From: Chrysomallon squamiferum
Taxonomy: Eukaryota > Mollusca > Gastropoda > Neomphalida > Peltospiridae
Direction of reading: 5' to 3'
NCBI GenBank assembly: GCA_012295275.1
Contig: CM022666.1
Coordinates: 14,785,940-14,818,439 of the forward strand
DNA: 32,500 bases
Part shown: positions 10,242 through 21,677 of the stretch, piece after piece
Numbering within the stretch: position 1 is the first letter of the stretch
Layout of the letters: every line of letters begins with the position of its first letter
Translations under genes and position numbers: made by a program
Notes under the pieces: generated by a model
What the model saw: the letters and a program-made list of their open reading frames with translations, nothing else
Told to the model about the DNA's origin: nothing
Database searches by the model: none

Positions 10242-11815
10242 TAAATAACCCTGGGATACTTCAGATACATATCTATATAACACAGGGGTACTACCGATAT
10301 ATATCTAAATAACACAGGAGTCCTACATATCTAGATAACACAGGAGTCCTGCGGATACATATCTAGATAGCACAGGGGTACTATAGATACATATCTATAT
10401 AACACAGGAGTCCTACAGATACATATCTATATAACACATGGGTACTATAGATACATATCTATATAACACAGGGGTACTATAGATACATATCTAGATAACA
10501 CAGGGGTACTATAGATACATATCTATATAACACAGGAGTCCTACAGATACATATCTATATAACACATGGGTACTATAGATACATATCTATATAACACATG
10601 GGTACTATAGATACATATCTATATAACACAGGGGTGCTATAGATACATATCTATATAACACATGGGTACTATAGATACATATCTATATAACACATGGGTA
10701 CTATAGATACATATCTATATAACACAGGGGTACTATAGATACATATCTAGATAACACAGGGGTACTATAGATACATATCTATATAACACAGGAGTCCTAC
10801 AGATACATATCTATATAACACATGGGTACTATAGATACATATCTATATAACACATGGGTACTATAGATACATATCTATATAACACAGGGGTGCTATAGAT
10901 ACATATCTATATAACACATGGGTACTATAGATACATATCTATATAACACAGGAGTCCTACAGATACATATCTATATAACACATGGGTACTACAGATACAT
11001 ATCTATATAACACATGGGTACTATAGATACATATCTGTATAACACAGGGGTGCTATAGATATATACCTATATAACACAGGGGTACTATAGATACATATCT
11101 ATATAACACAGGAGTCCTACAGATACATATCTATATAACACATGGGTACTATGGATACATATCTATATAACACATGGGTACTATAGATACATATCTATAT
11201 AACACATGGGTACTATAGATACATATCTATATAACACAGGAGTCCTACAGATATATATCTATATAACACATGGGTACTATAGATACATATCTATATAACA
11301 CATGGGTACTATAGATACATATCTATATAACACAGGGGTGCTATAGATACATATCTATATAACACATGGGTACTATAGATACATATCTATATAACACAGG
11401 AGTCCTACAGATACATATCTATATAACACAGGGGTACTATAGATACATATCTATATAACACATGGGTACTATAGATACATATCTATATAACACAGGAGTC
11501 CTACAGATACATATCTATATAACACATGGGTACTATAGATACATATCTATATAACACATGGGTACTATAGATACATATCTATATAACACAGGGGTGCTAT
11601 AGATACATATCTATATAACACAGGAGTCCTACAGATACATATCTATATAACACATGGGTACTATAGATACATATATATATATAAAACACAGGGGTGCTAT
11701 AGATACATATCTATATAACACAGGAGTCCTACAGATATATACCTATATAACACAGAAGTCCTGCGGATACATATCTAGATAACACAGGAATCCTGCATAT
11801 CTAGATAACACAGCG
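10242..11815. repeat. 32-bp minisatellite, about 49 units
   Basis: Head-to-tail copies of a 32-bp unit built on ATATCTATATAACACA plus a variable GGGGTACTATAGATAC-type half. Four recurrent unit types are seen: AGGGGTACTAT (A), AGGAGTCCTAC (B), ATGGGTACTAT (C) and AGGGGTGCTAT (D). Type order is not random: B-C-C-D recurs at least six times. Each unit contains TATAGAT-ACAT-ATCTATA, a 7-bp dyad with a 4-base loop. The outermost units at both ends share CTAGATA and TCCTGC variants. There are no spacers, so it is not CRISPR-like, and no long frame crosses it. Confidence 0.97.
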
Positions 11816-11859
11816 GTTTTAGTGTGCAATATTCCGATCGATCTGTTGCAAATACTATT

Positions 11860-12050
11860 TCAGTTACTACTATTAATAACCTCCACTACAACTACTTCTA
11901 CTACATCTACTACTATTGTAACTACAACAATTTTTACCATTATTACTAAGACTATTACTATTACTGGTATTATTACTAACATTACTGCCACTATCATTTC
12001 TTTTACTACCACTACAGTTACTATGCTATTACTGCTTTTACTATAAGTGG
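11860..12050. repeat. Drifted ACT/ATT trinucleotide array
   Basis: About 180 bases of ACT, ACA, ATT and ACC triplets in constant phase. This gives open frames on both strands (Thr/Ile-rich, Val-rich) with no gene features. Confidence 0.85.
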
Positions 12051-12335
12051 TACTACTTTCAGTCAAATTAATTAGCTTACTAAATATATTTTTCTTGCAG
12101 TGGGCAAGGAGGCGGATAAAGTTTTTTTTGATATATCGCTGGATATCGTGACCACATTTTAAAAATTTAATAAATCAACATATTTTTGGATATGTTCATT
12201 ACTCTGGTGTCTTCTTTATCTTCTCCTTTTGCTTTTTATATATATTTTTTTTTTTTTTGGATAAGAAGACAACGAAATTCGATTTCTTTTGTAACATGAT
12301 TTGCATGCCACCTGCATGGATAGAAATTAATTGAA
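12051..12335. other. Unique AT-rich sequence
   Basis: No recognisable gene. A run of about 12 T is present near 12247-12258. Confidence 0.5.
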
Positions 12336-12336
12336 T

Positions 12337-12525
<189 letters not shown>

Positions 12526-13039
12526 TATTTAAAATAAACGAATACGTGAAAAATGAACGAAATATTTATTCATTTATTTATTTATCATGATATTCTTTTT
12601 ATCACAAATACAGACAGAAACACAGACATAAACATGCATATAAGCCTGGCCTCAACTTCTTTAGCTTGGTAAAATAACCTCTTTTTTTTTCTTCTTCTTT
12701 TTTTTCTTCAAAAGATGTTCAGCTACTGTTATGTTGATTTTGTCAATCAGGTATCACGCAGAGCTTTGCACAGTCTTTTCTTTATCATTGATTTGAACGT
12801 CAACACAAATCCACTTCAGAAACCAGAGATTTTCTTTCTAATTCCCCACACGCTGCATTGTAACCAGGCTTTTCTGCTTAAAGTTTTCCACGGTGACGTG
12901 GGGAAATAGTCTAAATATATTCTGCATATTTCTAACGTATATCTCACCAGTTCATTTCCTTTCTGTCTTATACGCAGTATAATTCAAAAAAAGTTCAGGT
13001 TAAAACAACAACAACAATAATAAGAAATAAATAAATAAA
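12526..13039. other. Unique sequence, nothing recognised
   Basis: A 64-codon plus-strand frame (12715-12909) has no recognisable motif and no splice support. The rest is AT-rich with pyrimidine-rich and AAAT patches. Confidence 0.5.
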
Positions 13040-13175
13040 TACTGCGTCACCATAGATACATGGTCGTGACGTCACTGCATGCAATTCGTTCTGCTTTCTT
13101 CTAGCGCTCAGGGGAAAAGTACAATTATTTGACCAATGACGTCACGACTTCATTTGTGAAGGAATAAAATGGCGT
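13040..13175 (+). promoter_or_regulatory. Promoter-like island with two CRE palindromes
   Basis: Two perfect TGACGTCA sites (13067-13074 and 13137-13144) lie exactly 70 bp apart as the inner parts of a 12-bp inverted repeat (GTCGTGACGTCA and TGACGTCACGAC). A CCAAT box (13133-13137) directly abuts the second, and a TGCGTCA half-site lies near 13043. Downstream, ATGGCGTCG begins at 13169 and reads ten codons before a stop. TGACGTCA is the known CREB/ATF binding palindrome. Which gene, if any, is served is unknown; a downstream spliced transcript would be needed. Confidence 0.45.
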
Positions 13176-13318
13176 CGTTCAATCGCTTAGCAAAAGTATA
13201 ATTTTATTATAATTTATATATTATTAAACTCGATACGTCACTGAAGCGAAATACAACAATTATTTTTAATATTATTATTTATAATATACATATTTTAATG
13301 ATCAAGAAGTGTGTAATA

Positions 13319-13652
13319 TATGTTAATGTTAGTCTTTAAACTAATGGTTGTGTTAGTGTGTTAGTAAATGTTAATGTTAGTGTGTAAATGAATGTTAGTA
13401 TTAGTGTGTAAGTAAATGTTAGTCCTAATGTGTAAGTAAATGTTAGTGTTAGTGTGTAAGTAAATGTTAGTGTTAGCGTGTAAGTAAATGTTAGTGTTAG
13501 TGTAAGCAAATGTTAGTGTTAGTGTAAGTAAATGTTAGTGTTAGTGTGTAAGTGAATGTTAGTGTTAGTGTGTAAGTAAATGTTAGTGTTAGTTTAAGTA
13601 AATGTTAGTGTTAGTATAAGTAAATGTTAGTGTTAGTGTGTAAGAAATGAGT
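13319..13652. repeat. 24-bp minisatellite (GTTAGTGTTAGTGTGTAAGTAAAT type)
   Basis: About 13 imperfect copies of a 24-base unit, with shorter 20-base variants lacking GTGT, run from about 13319 to 13652. The inner TTAGTG doublet resembles telomere hexamers but is not TTAGGG. Confidence 0.93.
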
Positions 13653-13659
13653 AAAAGTA

Positions 13660-13663
13660 TCTC

Positions 13664-13698
<35 letters not shown>

Positions 13699-13722
13699 GA
13701 CAGACAGACAGACACAGACACA

Positions 13723-13762
<40 letters not shown>
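13660..13762. repeat. (GA)n-(GACA)n-(CA)n compound array
   Basis: GA units (13663-13695) change to CAGA (13696-13713) and then to CA units (13722-13761), directly after the 24-bp minisatellite. Confidence 0.95.
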
Positions 13763-13764
<2 letters not shown>

Positions 13765-14185
13765 CCTGGCGAACTAATTAGATCGAATATCTTGACATAT
13801 TTGAAAAGGCTGAGATTTCTTTGAGATTTGTAGCAACAAAACATCAAAAATAATTTTCCTTTGAACCGTGCCGCCAAGCGGTTAAAATAGAAATATTTGA
13901 GGGGAAAAAGAAACAAAGTTAATCTTGAAAAAAAAAAATAATAATAACAAATAATAAAAAATAAAAAAAAAGTAAAAAAAAAGAAAAAAGAAAAAATAGC
14001 AAAGATTCAATTGGAAATTCCCAGACAAAATAATTTTTATTAGTTTGTTATTTTCCCTCAAGACATCCAAAAGGGAAACACAAGAGGTATTTAGAGAGAA
14101 GAAGCCAAAGGAAGAAAACAACCCAGAAAGCAGCATTGTCAAAGAAAAGTGATTTCACACAAACGAAATTACATTTTACAGAAAA
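13763..14185. other. AT-rich sequence with A-rich patch
   Basis: An A-rich stretch with AAT and AAAAG interruptions lies at 13927-13998. The remainder is complex DNA without recognisable genes. Confidence 0.5.
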
Positions 14186-14187
<2 letters not shown>

Positions 14188-14243
<56 letters not shown>

Positions 14244-14260
14244 TAAAATAATAAATATAT
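14188..14260. repeat. (AAT)n array
   Basis: About 17 AAT units at 14190-14241, followed by AAAAT variants. Confidence 0.95.
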
Positions 14261-14310
14261 AAAAATCGTAAGAAAAACTGTTATTTTATTACTTTACTTC
14301 CCTTGTAAGC

Positions 14311-14384
<74 letters not shown>

Positions 14385-14560
14385 CTCTCTGACATATATA
14401 TATATATAGATATATGTCTGTATATATGTACGTATCTACATACATATGTGTATATATATATATATATATTGGTATGTATGCATGTATGTGTATGTGTGTA
14501 TATGTGTGTACACTCAGATATATGTAGTGTGTACACACATACATACACACATACATACCA
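14311..14560. repeat. (TC)n then (TA)n/TATG/ACAT compound repeat
   Basis: TC dinucleotides fill 14312-14381, followed by TA-rich tracts (14395-14410 and 14452-14470), TATG/GTGT units and the complementary ACAT units to about 14560. Confidence 0.93.
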
Positions 14561-14979
14561 TACAAACATAGACACAAACAAACCCACAGAAACAATTTCC
14601 ACGAAATAAATAGATATGTTTGTATGCACATGTCTGTATCAACAGGTATGTATTTGTTTATATATATATATATATTACCTCGTGATTATACTTGGATATG
14701 CCTGGATATCTGTGTCATGTGACTATTACCACAGATACGACTTATTCTTCCAATGTCAATGCCAGATCAGCTTGCTATCATTGTATGCATCCACAAATTA
14801 GCCCAGTTACCTAAACCACACAAAAAAACAATAACGTATAAAAGACTAATGCGTCGTTTTCGGTTACCTAACTCTGTCCAATTAGTAACAAGGTCAAACT
14901 AGGATCTCGAAATGACAGACTCGTGTCGTTAACAGCAAGGTGGCAGAAGCCCACTCAAATAGTCGAATTGAACACCACC
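14561..14979. other. Unique sequence, nothing recognised
   Basis: Apart from a (TA)n at 14660-14675, this is complex DNA without supported features. Confidence 0.5.
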
Positions 14980-15032
14980 AAAGACTCGAACCTACGTCCC
15001 ACAGATCGATAACTTTGTTTTACTAAAAGATC
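14980..15032 (-). mobile_element. tRNA-like fragment, possible SINE head remnant
   Basis: On the minus strand, GTTATCGATCTGTGGGACGT precedes AGGTTCGAGTC. This is the order expected for an anticodon arm, variable loop and RNA polymerase III B-box (GGTTCGAGTC, 14983-14992). The 5' half and A-box are not recognisable. It shares the GATCGAT/TCGTAGGTTC pattern with 9390-9445. Confidence 0.35.
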
Positions 15033-15271
15033 ATGATATGATTGATAATGTCAAAATTCACTGTGATGTTTGTGCTGTTGTTTGTGTGTGCTTTCGTGTA
15101 TGTGTCTTTTTTTTTTTTTTTTTTTTGCGTACGTTTGCGTGGGTGTGTGTTTATGTAGAAATGAGCTATTTCGTTATTTATAAAACAGAACGGACAGAAA
15201 GACCAATACACTCGTCTGTGTAATTTAAGAATTCCATGTCTTTACAAATTAATATTAAAATTAGTTAAAAG

Positions 15272-15314
<43 letters not shown>

Positions 15315-15320
15315 GAAAGA
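15033..15320. repeat. Poly-T and (AAT)n in AT-rich DNA
   Basis: A T run of about 19 bases at 15108-15126 and about 14 AAT units at 15272-15313. No gene signal between them. Confidence 0.8.
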
Positions 15321-15655
15321 AATTAAAATTGCCAAACTGTCAATGAGGCTTTTGTAAACTTGTAAATATTAATCATGACTGTAGAGTCAACGAAGCTATA
15401 TTCACACAGACAGACAAACAGACATACACACAGACACACACAGAGACGTACACACAGTATTACACACACACGCACTCATATAAACACATATGGCAAAATT
15501 ACCAGGAGAAAAATATCAATACAGTCATGATAAATGTTAAATTCGTCTATATATAAACAACTAAATATATCACCCTGTTTACTGAGACTATGAGAAAGTC
15601 AATTTACGAAATTCCTATCATTTTACTTTATATGCCGAGAGCTATCTTTTTAAAT
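15321..15655. other. Unique sequence with a CACA/GACA-rich stretch
   Basis: 15400-15480 is rich in CAGA and CACA words but has no clean array. Otherwise nothing recognised. Confidence 0.6.
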
Positions 15656-15955
15656 TACTAGTAGCAGTCGTAGTAGTAGTGGTAGCAATTAATAATACTG
15701 TTTCTTCTACTACTGTTATTACATGTACTGTTATTTTTACTACTACTATTACTATTAGGGCTGCTATTAATACTTTTTATTTTATTATTATTAGCACTGT
15801 TGGTTCTAATTCTGTTACATACTACTATTTTTATTGTTATCAATAATACTACATTATTACTACAGCTACTGCTGCAACTGTAATTACTATTATCGCTATT
15901 AATATTGCTGGTGTTGTTGTTGGTGGTGGTGGTGGTGGTGGTGTTGTGAGAACGC
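15656..15955. repeat. Drifted ACT/ATT/TAG trinucleotide array
   Basis: About 290 bases of phase-locked triplets (TAG, ACT, ATT, GCT) end in (GTT)n-(GGT)n at 15911-15945. A minus-strand frame of 107 codons (Asn/Ser-rich) results from the periodicity and is not called a gene. Confidence 0.85.
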
Positions 15956-16974
15956 GTGAAATATTTAATTTTATCTCTCATTACTACTATAAGTTCTTCA
16001 AACGAAACAAAACATACACTGGAAAAAAAAAGAAAAAAAAAATGATTTTCAAGTTCAGACTAATACTCCATGTAATTATCAATACTAGATTTCGTTTTGG
16101 TAGTCAGGTCACACTACAAAAAATACACTTCGCTGAAAAATTTCACCTTGCATTGTCTGATAGCGGAAAGAGTAATTACTTTTAGGTGGACATTGTTGAA
16201 TACTCGTTTTCGTAGCCCTGTAAAAATCTCTGTAGTTAACAGTGAAACCACTATTTTAAAACAGAGCAGTTCGTAGGTTGTTCCTTGCATGACTGAATCT
16301 ACCCTGAACTGTTCGATATCTTCGATCCTGTTCCAAATCAGTCTTTGGAATATGAACTAAGATGAATCCGAATCTCTCGCGGAGCAGAAATCCTCAGAAA
16401 TCTTTGAGATACAATGTATAAAGAAGAAAAACAGAGAGAGAAAAAAACTGAACGAAACAGATAAAGAAAAAAAAAAAAAAGAAAATCGAAGTTCTTAATT
16501 CCGCTGCAGTGATGATACTGTACGTCATAAGCTTTACGTCCTGAACAAGTGATAGCTATGTGGATCAGTGACGAGGATAAAAAAAATCAAAAATAAAAAC
16601 TGAACAAAACAAAACAAAACAAACAAAAAAAACTATAAAAAAATCAAAAAAAAAATAATTAATGCGTCTCGATTATAAATGTCCTTCCAATGTAATACTT
16701 CCTAGTTCACCAGTTTGCTGTTAGTTTTTTTGTTTTCTTTTTCTTTTCATGTTTTCTCTTTGTAGTAGTTATTAGTGTCATTTCGTTCTTCCTGTCACGT
16801 TTTATGTGTTTCATATGTGAAATCTTCATATCATTTGTCTTCTCGTTTAGCATTTTCAATTCTAGACAATTTTTAGACACTGATTTATTAAACATGTTAG
16901 TGTGTTCCTTTCTGTTCATTTTGTCACTTATTCATTTAAACTTTTTTTTCTTTCTAATGTATTCCTTCGTTCTT
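15956..16974. other. AT-rich gene desert with A-runs
   Basis: A-rich patches lie at 16022-16041, 16425-16485 and 16580-16655. Short frames (16707-16919 minus, 15946-16185 plus) carry no recognisable motif. No element was identified. Confidence 0.5.
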
Positions 16975-17006
16975 TAATAATAATAATAATAATAATAATA
17001 ACAGTG

Positions 17007-17040
<34 letters not shown>

Positions 17041-17285
17041 CAGTAGTAGTAGTAATATTAATAATAATAATAATAACAACAAAAATAACCATTATTATTA
17101 TTATTATTACATACTCTTATATTTTCGTGAACGAAAAAGAACCAAAATCCTAAGTAGTGACTGTGGTAGTTATTTGTTGTCGTTGTTGTTGTTACTATTA
17201 TTATTATTCTTTCTTCTTCTTTTATATTTATAATAGCAGACGCAGCGGTAACAGTAACGACAGTAATAATCCGTCTCATTATTAA
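16975..17285. repeat. Compound AAT-TAG-AAT-ATT trinucleotide array
   Basis: AAT units (16977-17001) turn into TAG units (17007-17054), then AAT/AAC, ATT, GTT and TCT triplets, with unique sequence at 17108-17165. Both strands have long low-complexity frames. Confidence 0.9.
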
Positions 17286-17520
17286 CTGCTGGCTTTAGAA
17301 ACACAGTGAACAGATTCAAGGCGACAAGTCAATGAACGTAATGTAATTAACGTTCGTTACGTGAGGTAATTCAGTAAACTGAGATTTCTTGGCTGGTATG
17401 TCACGACAAAATATGTTAGTTAATTAAGACAAATTTAATATAGGCAGTTTTGTTTTTTTCTTTCTTTGTAGTTGTTTTGTTTTTTAATTCTTTTTTCTCT
17501 ATGCAGTTGCGGAAGGCGTA
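17286..17520. other. Unique sequence, nothing recognised
   Basis: About 235 bases of complex DNA between two triplet arrays. No signal. Confidence 0.5.
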
Positions 17521-17655
17521 GCAGTTAAAGTAGTTTTAGCAATGGTAGTCGTAGTAGTAGTTGTTGCAATAGTTGTTGCAGTAGTAGTAGTAGGTTTAGT
17601 AGTAGTTGTAGTAGAAGTAGTTTTAGTAGTAGTAGTAGTAGAAGTAGTTTTAGTG

Positions 17656-17697
<42 letters not shown>

Positions 17698-17705
17698 ATG
17701 GCATC
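17521..17705. repeat. TAG/TTG/AAG trinucleotide array
   Basis: TAG is the main unit, with TTG and TTT variants. It becomes purest at 17650-17697 (about 14 units). The minus strand reads as a Leu-rich frame, which is a repeat effect. Confidence 0.9.
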
Positions 17706-17769
17706 ACTGTTCTGACAGAAAAAAATTCAAAAACAAACAGGATATTAAGAACTAAGAAGAGAAGGAGAA

Positions 17770-17799
17770 CAATTATTATTATTATTATTATTATTATCA

Positions 17800-17830
<31 letters not shown>

Positions 17831-17945
17831 AAATAATTAAATTAGCAAACAACAAACAAGCAAACAAACAAACAAAAAACAGATAAATAAATAAATAAGT
17901 ACATAAATAAATAAATAAATGTTATAAAATAAAAGAAAAGTAAAC
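17770..17945. repeat. (ATT)n and AAAC/AAAT tetranucleotides
   Basis: ATT units with two ATC units occupy 17772-17831. AAAC and AAAT units follow at about 17850-17920. Confidence 0.88.
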
Positions 17946-18024
17946 TAAATATGATAGTACAAGTCTCCTGTCACACTGATAGAAATACTAATAGATACAA
18001 TTACTCTGAGCAATATATTCAACT
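17946..18024. other. Short unique spacer
   Basis: No recognised features. Confidence 0.4.
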
Positions 18025-18338
18025 ATCATCTTCAGTATTATTATTATCATCATCTTCATTGTTGTTGTCGTCGTCATCGTGATCATTAGTATTATCATCA
18101 TTATCATCATCACATTTTTATAATTTTATTTTTCATCAAGTTTGTTTATCAGCAGCATCATTATCATCATCGTACCATTATACTTTATTTTTCATTAGCA
18201 TTTCTCATCACTGTTATTTGCCTTCGTCATCATCATCATAATCATCATACGACTATAATTATATTTCTCATCACATTTGTTTATCATCATAATCATCATC
18301 AACACACTGTTATAATTTTATATCTAATCTCTGATATT

Positions 18339-18400
<62 letters not shown>

Positions 18401-18405
18401 TGTCA
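18025..18405. repeat. Drifted ATC/ATT array with an internal longer period
   Basis: ATC/ATT/TTG triplets alternate with a decayed longer unit resembling TTTATAATTTTATTTTTCAT, followed by CA, GTTTATCATC. About four imperfect copies are seen (near 18115, 18178, 18252 and 18311). The array ends in pure ATC (18342-18370) and ATT (18371-18400) tracts. Confidence 0.8.
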
Positions 18406-18715
18406 TCACTCTTCTTTATCATACAAATCTGAACTAGTCGGAATAAGGAGGTAAACGAAAATTTATGCTATTCGACTTGTCTTTGATCGACAGTAAGTGT
18501 TACTGAATAAGGAAGACGAGGATCGAAAAGCAGCATCTTAAATCAATAGTCGTCCACGGAAAATACTTTATTTATGATGTTTGTCTTTCTGACTTGGAGT
18601 TCACTAATACTTCACTAATTATCTACACTGCATACTTAGACACCAGTAATCTTTAAAGTCGCTATGATTTTACACTGACAAACAAAAGGGACAAAAATAC
18701 TATAATTATCTTGAA
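18406..18715. other. Unique sequence, nothing recognised
   Basis: About 310 bases of complex AT-rich DNA with stops in all frames. Confidence 0.5.
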
Positions 18716-18717
18716 CA

Positions 18718-18718
18718 A

Positions 18719-18752
<34 letters not shown>

Positions 18753-18850
18753 ATGTGTGTGTGTAATAATAATAATAATGATGATAATAATAATAATAAA
18801 ATAAAATAAATGATAATAATTAAAGAATAATTAAAATAAAATAAATTAAT
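18718..18850. repeat. (TA)n-(TG)n-(AAT)n compound array
   Basis: TA units (18720-18729), TG units (18730-18764) and AAT/GAT units (18765-18800) lie end to end and pass into AAAAT-rich DNA. Confidence 0.9.
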
Positions 18851-19098
18851 AAAACATTATCATGCAGCAAATATAATTTTATTTTCTACATCAAAATGTT
18901 CTACCGGTTCAGAATGTTTTGCCCATGTGATAAAACAAACAGTTTTAAATTAAAAACACGATCCCAGAAAAGTAACGTAAAGAAATCATCCGTACTATTT
19001 CTGTTCAGTATGATTATTATAACGATTAATGTATGACAGTTCCAACGGACAGGATGAATGATTGTAGACAGTACAGAAAAAAGAAAATGATCTACATC
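18851..19098. other. Unique AT-rich sequence
   Basis: No recognised features. Confidence 0.5.
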
Positions 19099-19099
19099 A

Positions 19100-19500
19100 A
19101 AAAATGTAAAGTTAATAAAAATTACAAAAACAAAAATTACAAAAAAAAAAAAAGAGAAAAGAAAAAAAAAAAAAAGAAAGAAAGAAAAAGAAAGAAAAGA
19201 AAAGAAGTAATAATAAAAATTAATAAAAAAAAAGTAAAAAAAAAAAAATTCTGCTGAATTGTTTAAAACAAAGACGCTCTGTCTCTCTGTCTCTGTCTCA
19301 AAAATGTAAAGTTAATAAAAGGAAATTACAAAAACAAAATTACAACAAAAAAGAAAAGAAAAGAAAAAAAAAGAAAAGAAAAGAAAAGAAAGAAAAGAAA
19401 AGAAGTAATAATAAAAATTAATAAAAAAAAAGTAAAAAAAAAAAAATTCTGCTGAATTGTTTAAAACAAAGACGCTCTGTCTCTCTGTCTCTGTCTCTCT
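19100..19500. repeat. 198-bp tandem duplication
   Basis: Two direct copies (about 19103-19299 and 19301-19497) both begin with AAAATGTAAAGTTAATAAAA. Both contain an A/G-rich core and end with CTGCTGAATTGTTTAAAAC, CAAAGACGCTCTGTCTCTC. The copies differ mainly in the A/G core length, so the duplication looks recent. Lys-rich frames in it are repeat translation. Confidence 0.93.
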
Positions 19501-20060
19501 CTCTGAGTCACACGCAGAACTTACTTCCATTAACACTACTTGACAATAACAATTACGACATTCGTAACTACGTTAGAAATCGCTCCGTTTGTTTTTTTTT
19601 TTTTCGAAACCACTGCTTTCTGGGTAATTCAGAACAGACGTCTTATCGACACGAGCAACCCGCATTAATTCAATGAAACGGTGTTAACTTACATTAACGT
19701 TACTTTTTATATCTGACACTTTGTGGCGTAGATTTGTATCACTGCAAGTACCTGCGGGTTTAAACTGCCTTTATTTTCCGGTCTCATTATTATCATTTTT
19801 TTTTTTTTTTAAATTAAACTTCCTAATAGAGCACAGACCATTTTACGTTTCATTAAGCTATTGATAAAAATTCTTCACGTGATTAAACTCTATTTGAAGT
19901 GCAATTCTGAAACCATTATTTAATTTGTCTGATTTTTTTTTCTACCTTTTTTTTTTTTTTTTATGTTAGAAAGGAAAATGGATGACAAAATGCCTAGTTG
20001 CCATTAATATTCATAAAACATAGGTCTGTATATTGTTTTATTTATTTTTGTTTTTCTGTA
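19501..20060. other. Unique sequence with short poly-T runs
   Basis: T runs lie at about 19591-19604, 19796-19810 and 19946-19962. No gene, RNA or element was identified. Confidence 0.5.
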
Positions 20061-20061
20061 T

Positions 20062-20180
20062 GATAATAACGATAATAATAATATCAACAACAACAATAGT
20101 AAATATAATAATAATAATAATAAATGTAATAACAACAACAATAACAACAGCGATATTAATAATAACAACAACAACAAAAG

Positions 20181-20234
<54 letters not shown>

Positions 20235-20268
20235 TTAATAACTACTACTACAACAACAAATAGCCACC
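20062..20268. repeat. Compound AAT/AAC trinucleotide array
   Basis: AAT and AAC units lead into a pure (AAT)n of about 18 units (20181-20234), then ACT and AAC units. Poly-Asn/poly-Ile frames are by-products. Confidence 0.93.
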
Positions 20269-20595
20269 GCAGCCACTTATCAACATTTTGGGTTTTCGAA
20301 AATATAAAGAAATATTTTATTAATAGAATCTTTAACGGGAATGTAATAGAATATATGTTGTATGTCTTCACAGAAAATATATTTATATATGTGCTGTCAG
20401 TGGTAATTACGTGGCAGACTACAACTGTATTGCGTCATCGGTCTTACTCTATCACCAGACCGTTCAAATCACACCATTTTAATGATTCTGTTTCTATTTC
20501 GGTATTCTTTTTTCTTTCTTTCTTTCTTTCTTCTTTTTTTCTTAGCCTTGTTTCTTTTTGAACACAGACTACTTTTGTTTGTTTATTTATTTATT
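20269..20595. other. Unique sequence with a TTTC-rich patch
   Basis: TTTC units lie at 20510-20532. The rest is complex DNA without supported genes. Confidence 0.5.
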
Positions 20596-20614
20596 TATCT
20601 ACTACTACTACTAC

Positions 20615-20666
<52 letters not shown>

Positions 20667-20670
20667 TTAT
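20596..20670. repeat. (ACT)n-(ATT)n array
   Basis: About five ACT units are followed by about 16 ATT units. Confidence 0.95.
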
Positions 20671-20671
20671 T

Positions 20672-20910
20672 ATCAGTGACATTTCCCACATTCCTGTCTT
20701 CAGAGTGACAGTTTCCACATTCCTTTCTTCAGAGTGACAGTTCCCACATTTCTTTCTTCAGAGTGACAGTTCCCACATTCCTATCTTCACAGTGACAGTT
20801 CCCACATTCCTATCTTCACAGTGACAGTTCCCATATTCCTTTCTTCAACAGTGGCAGTTCCCACATTCCTGTCTTCACAGTGGCAGTTCCCACATTCCTT
20901 TCTTTACACT
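20672..20910. repeat. 29-bp minisatellite, about 8 units
   Basis: Copies of AGTGACAGTTCCCACATTCC plus TTTCTTCAG, 29-30 bases each, with GACAG/GGCAG and CCTTT/CCTGT/CCTAT variants. Because 29 is not a multiple of three, the unit cannot encode a conserved peptide repeat. Confidence 0.95.
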
Positions 20911-21424
20911 ACAGATGTGTTTGATTTCAGAATATTAGTCTTTCTTCTAAGGATTTCTTTTTTCCTTTTCTCTGTTTCATTTATTTCTGTGCACATTATC
21001 GAATTTTTGAACAATTACGAGATGGCAGAAGAATGGAAGTCGTGTTGGAAAATACAAACAAAAGAAACCTGACTCACCTCGCTTTCGTCTAATTAATTTT
21101 GTATAACAACAAAGTGAAGCACTTTGTTAGATTCAACTGTGACACGACATTCAGGAATTCTGTTTAAATTATCTTCTTTTATTTTTTATTTTTTTCTCAG
21201 TCTTTTCTTCTTCTTTTTTTTTTACTATTATTTTGTTATGTGGTTATAGTGTATATAACTGAAAATGTTATGAATATTTAATTAATTGTTAGCCACACGT
21301 GACTCACTCACACACAGAGACACAAGATGTGACTGCGTGAAATATTAAAGACAGATTATTGTTGTTGTTTTTTTTTAAAATGTTTTATATGTATCATACC
21401 GTTTATACCGTTGTTATACCTGCT
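20911..21424. other. Unique sequence, nothing recognised
   Basis: About 510 bases of AT-rich DNA with pyrimidine-rich patches near 20940-20975 and 21170-21230. No supported feature. Confidence 0.5.
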
Positions 21425-21425
21425 T

Positions 21426-21438
21426 TAATAATAATAAC

Positions 21439-21524
<86 letters not shown>

Positions 21525-21595
21525 GAGCAGTAGGAGCAGCAGAAGCAAAAGTTGTTATTATTATTACTAGTAACAGAAGTAGTAGTATTCTTATG

Positions 21596-21666
<71 letters not shown>

Positions 21667-21677
21667 ATTGTTATTAA
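21426..21677. repeat. Compound AAT-TAG-ATT-TTG trinucleotide array
   Basis: AAT units (about 21427-21477), TAG units (21478-21525), mixed GCA/GAA triplets, ATT units (21599-21627) and TTG units (21628-21667) follow in order. The right end abuts, and has probably eroded, the left end of the DNA transposon at 21678. Confidence 0.93.

Noticed and set aside
10242-11815. CRISPR-like array
   Set aside because: Repeats are contiguous with no unique spacers, and the genome is eukaryotic.
13319-13652. Interstitial telomere array
   Set aside because: The unit is TTAGTG within a 24-bp repeat, and no TTAGGG copies are visible.
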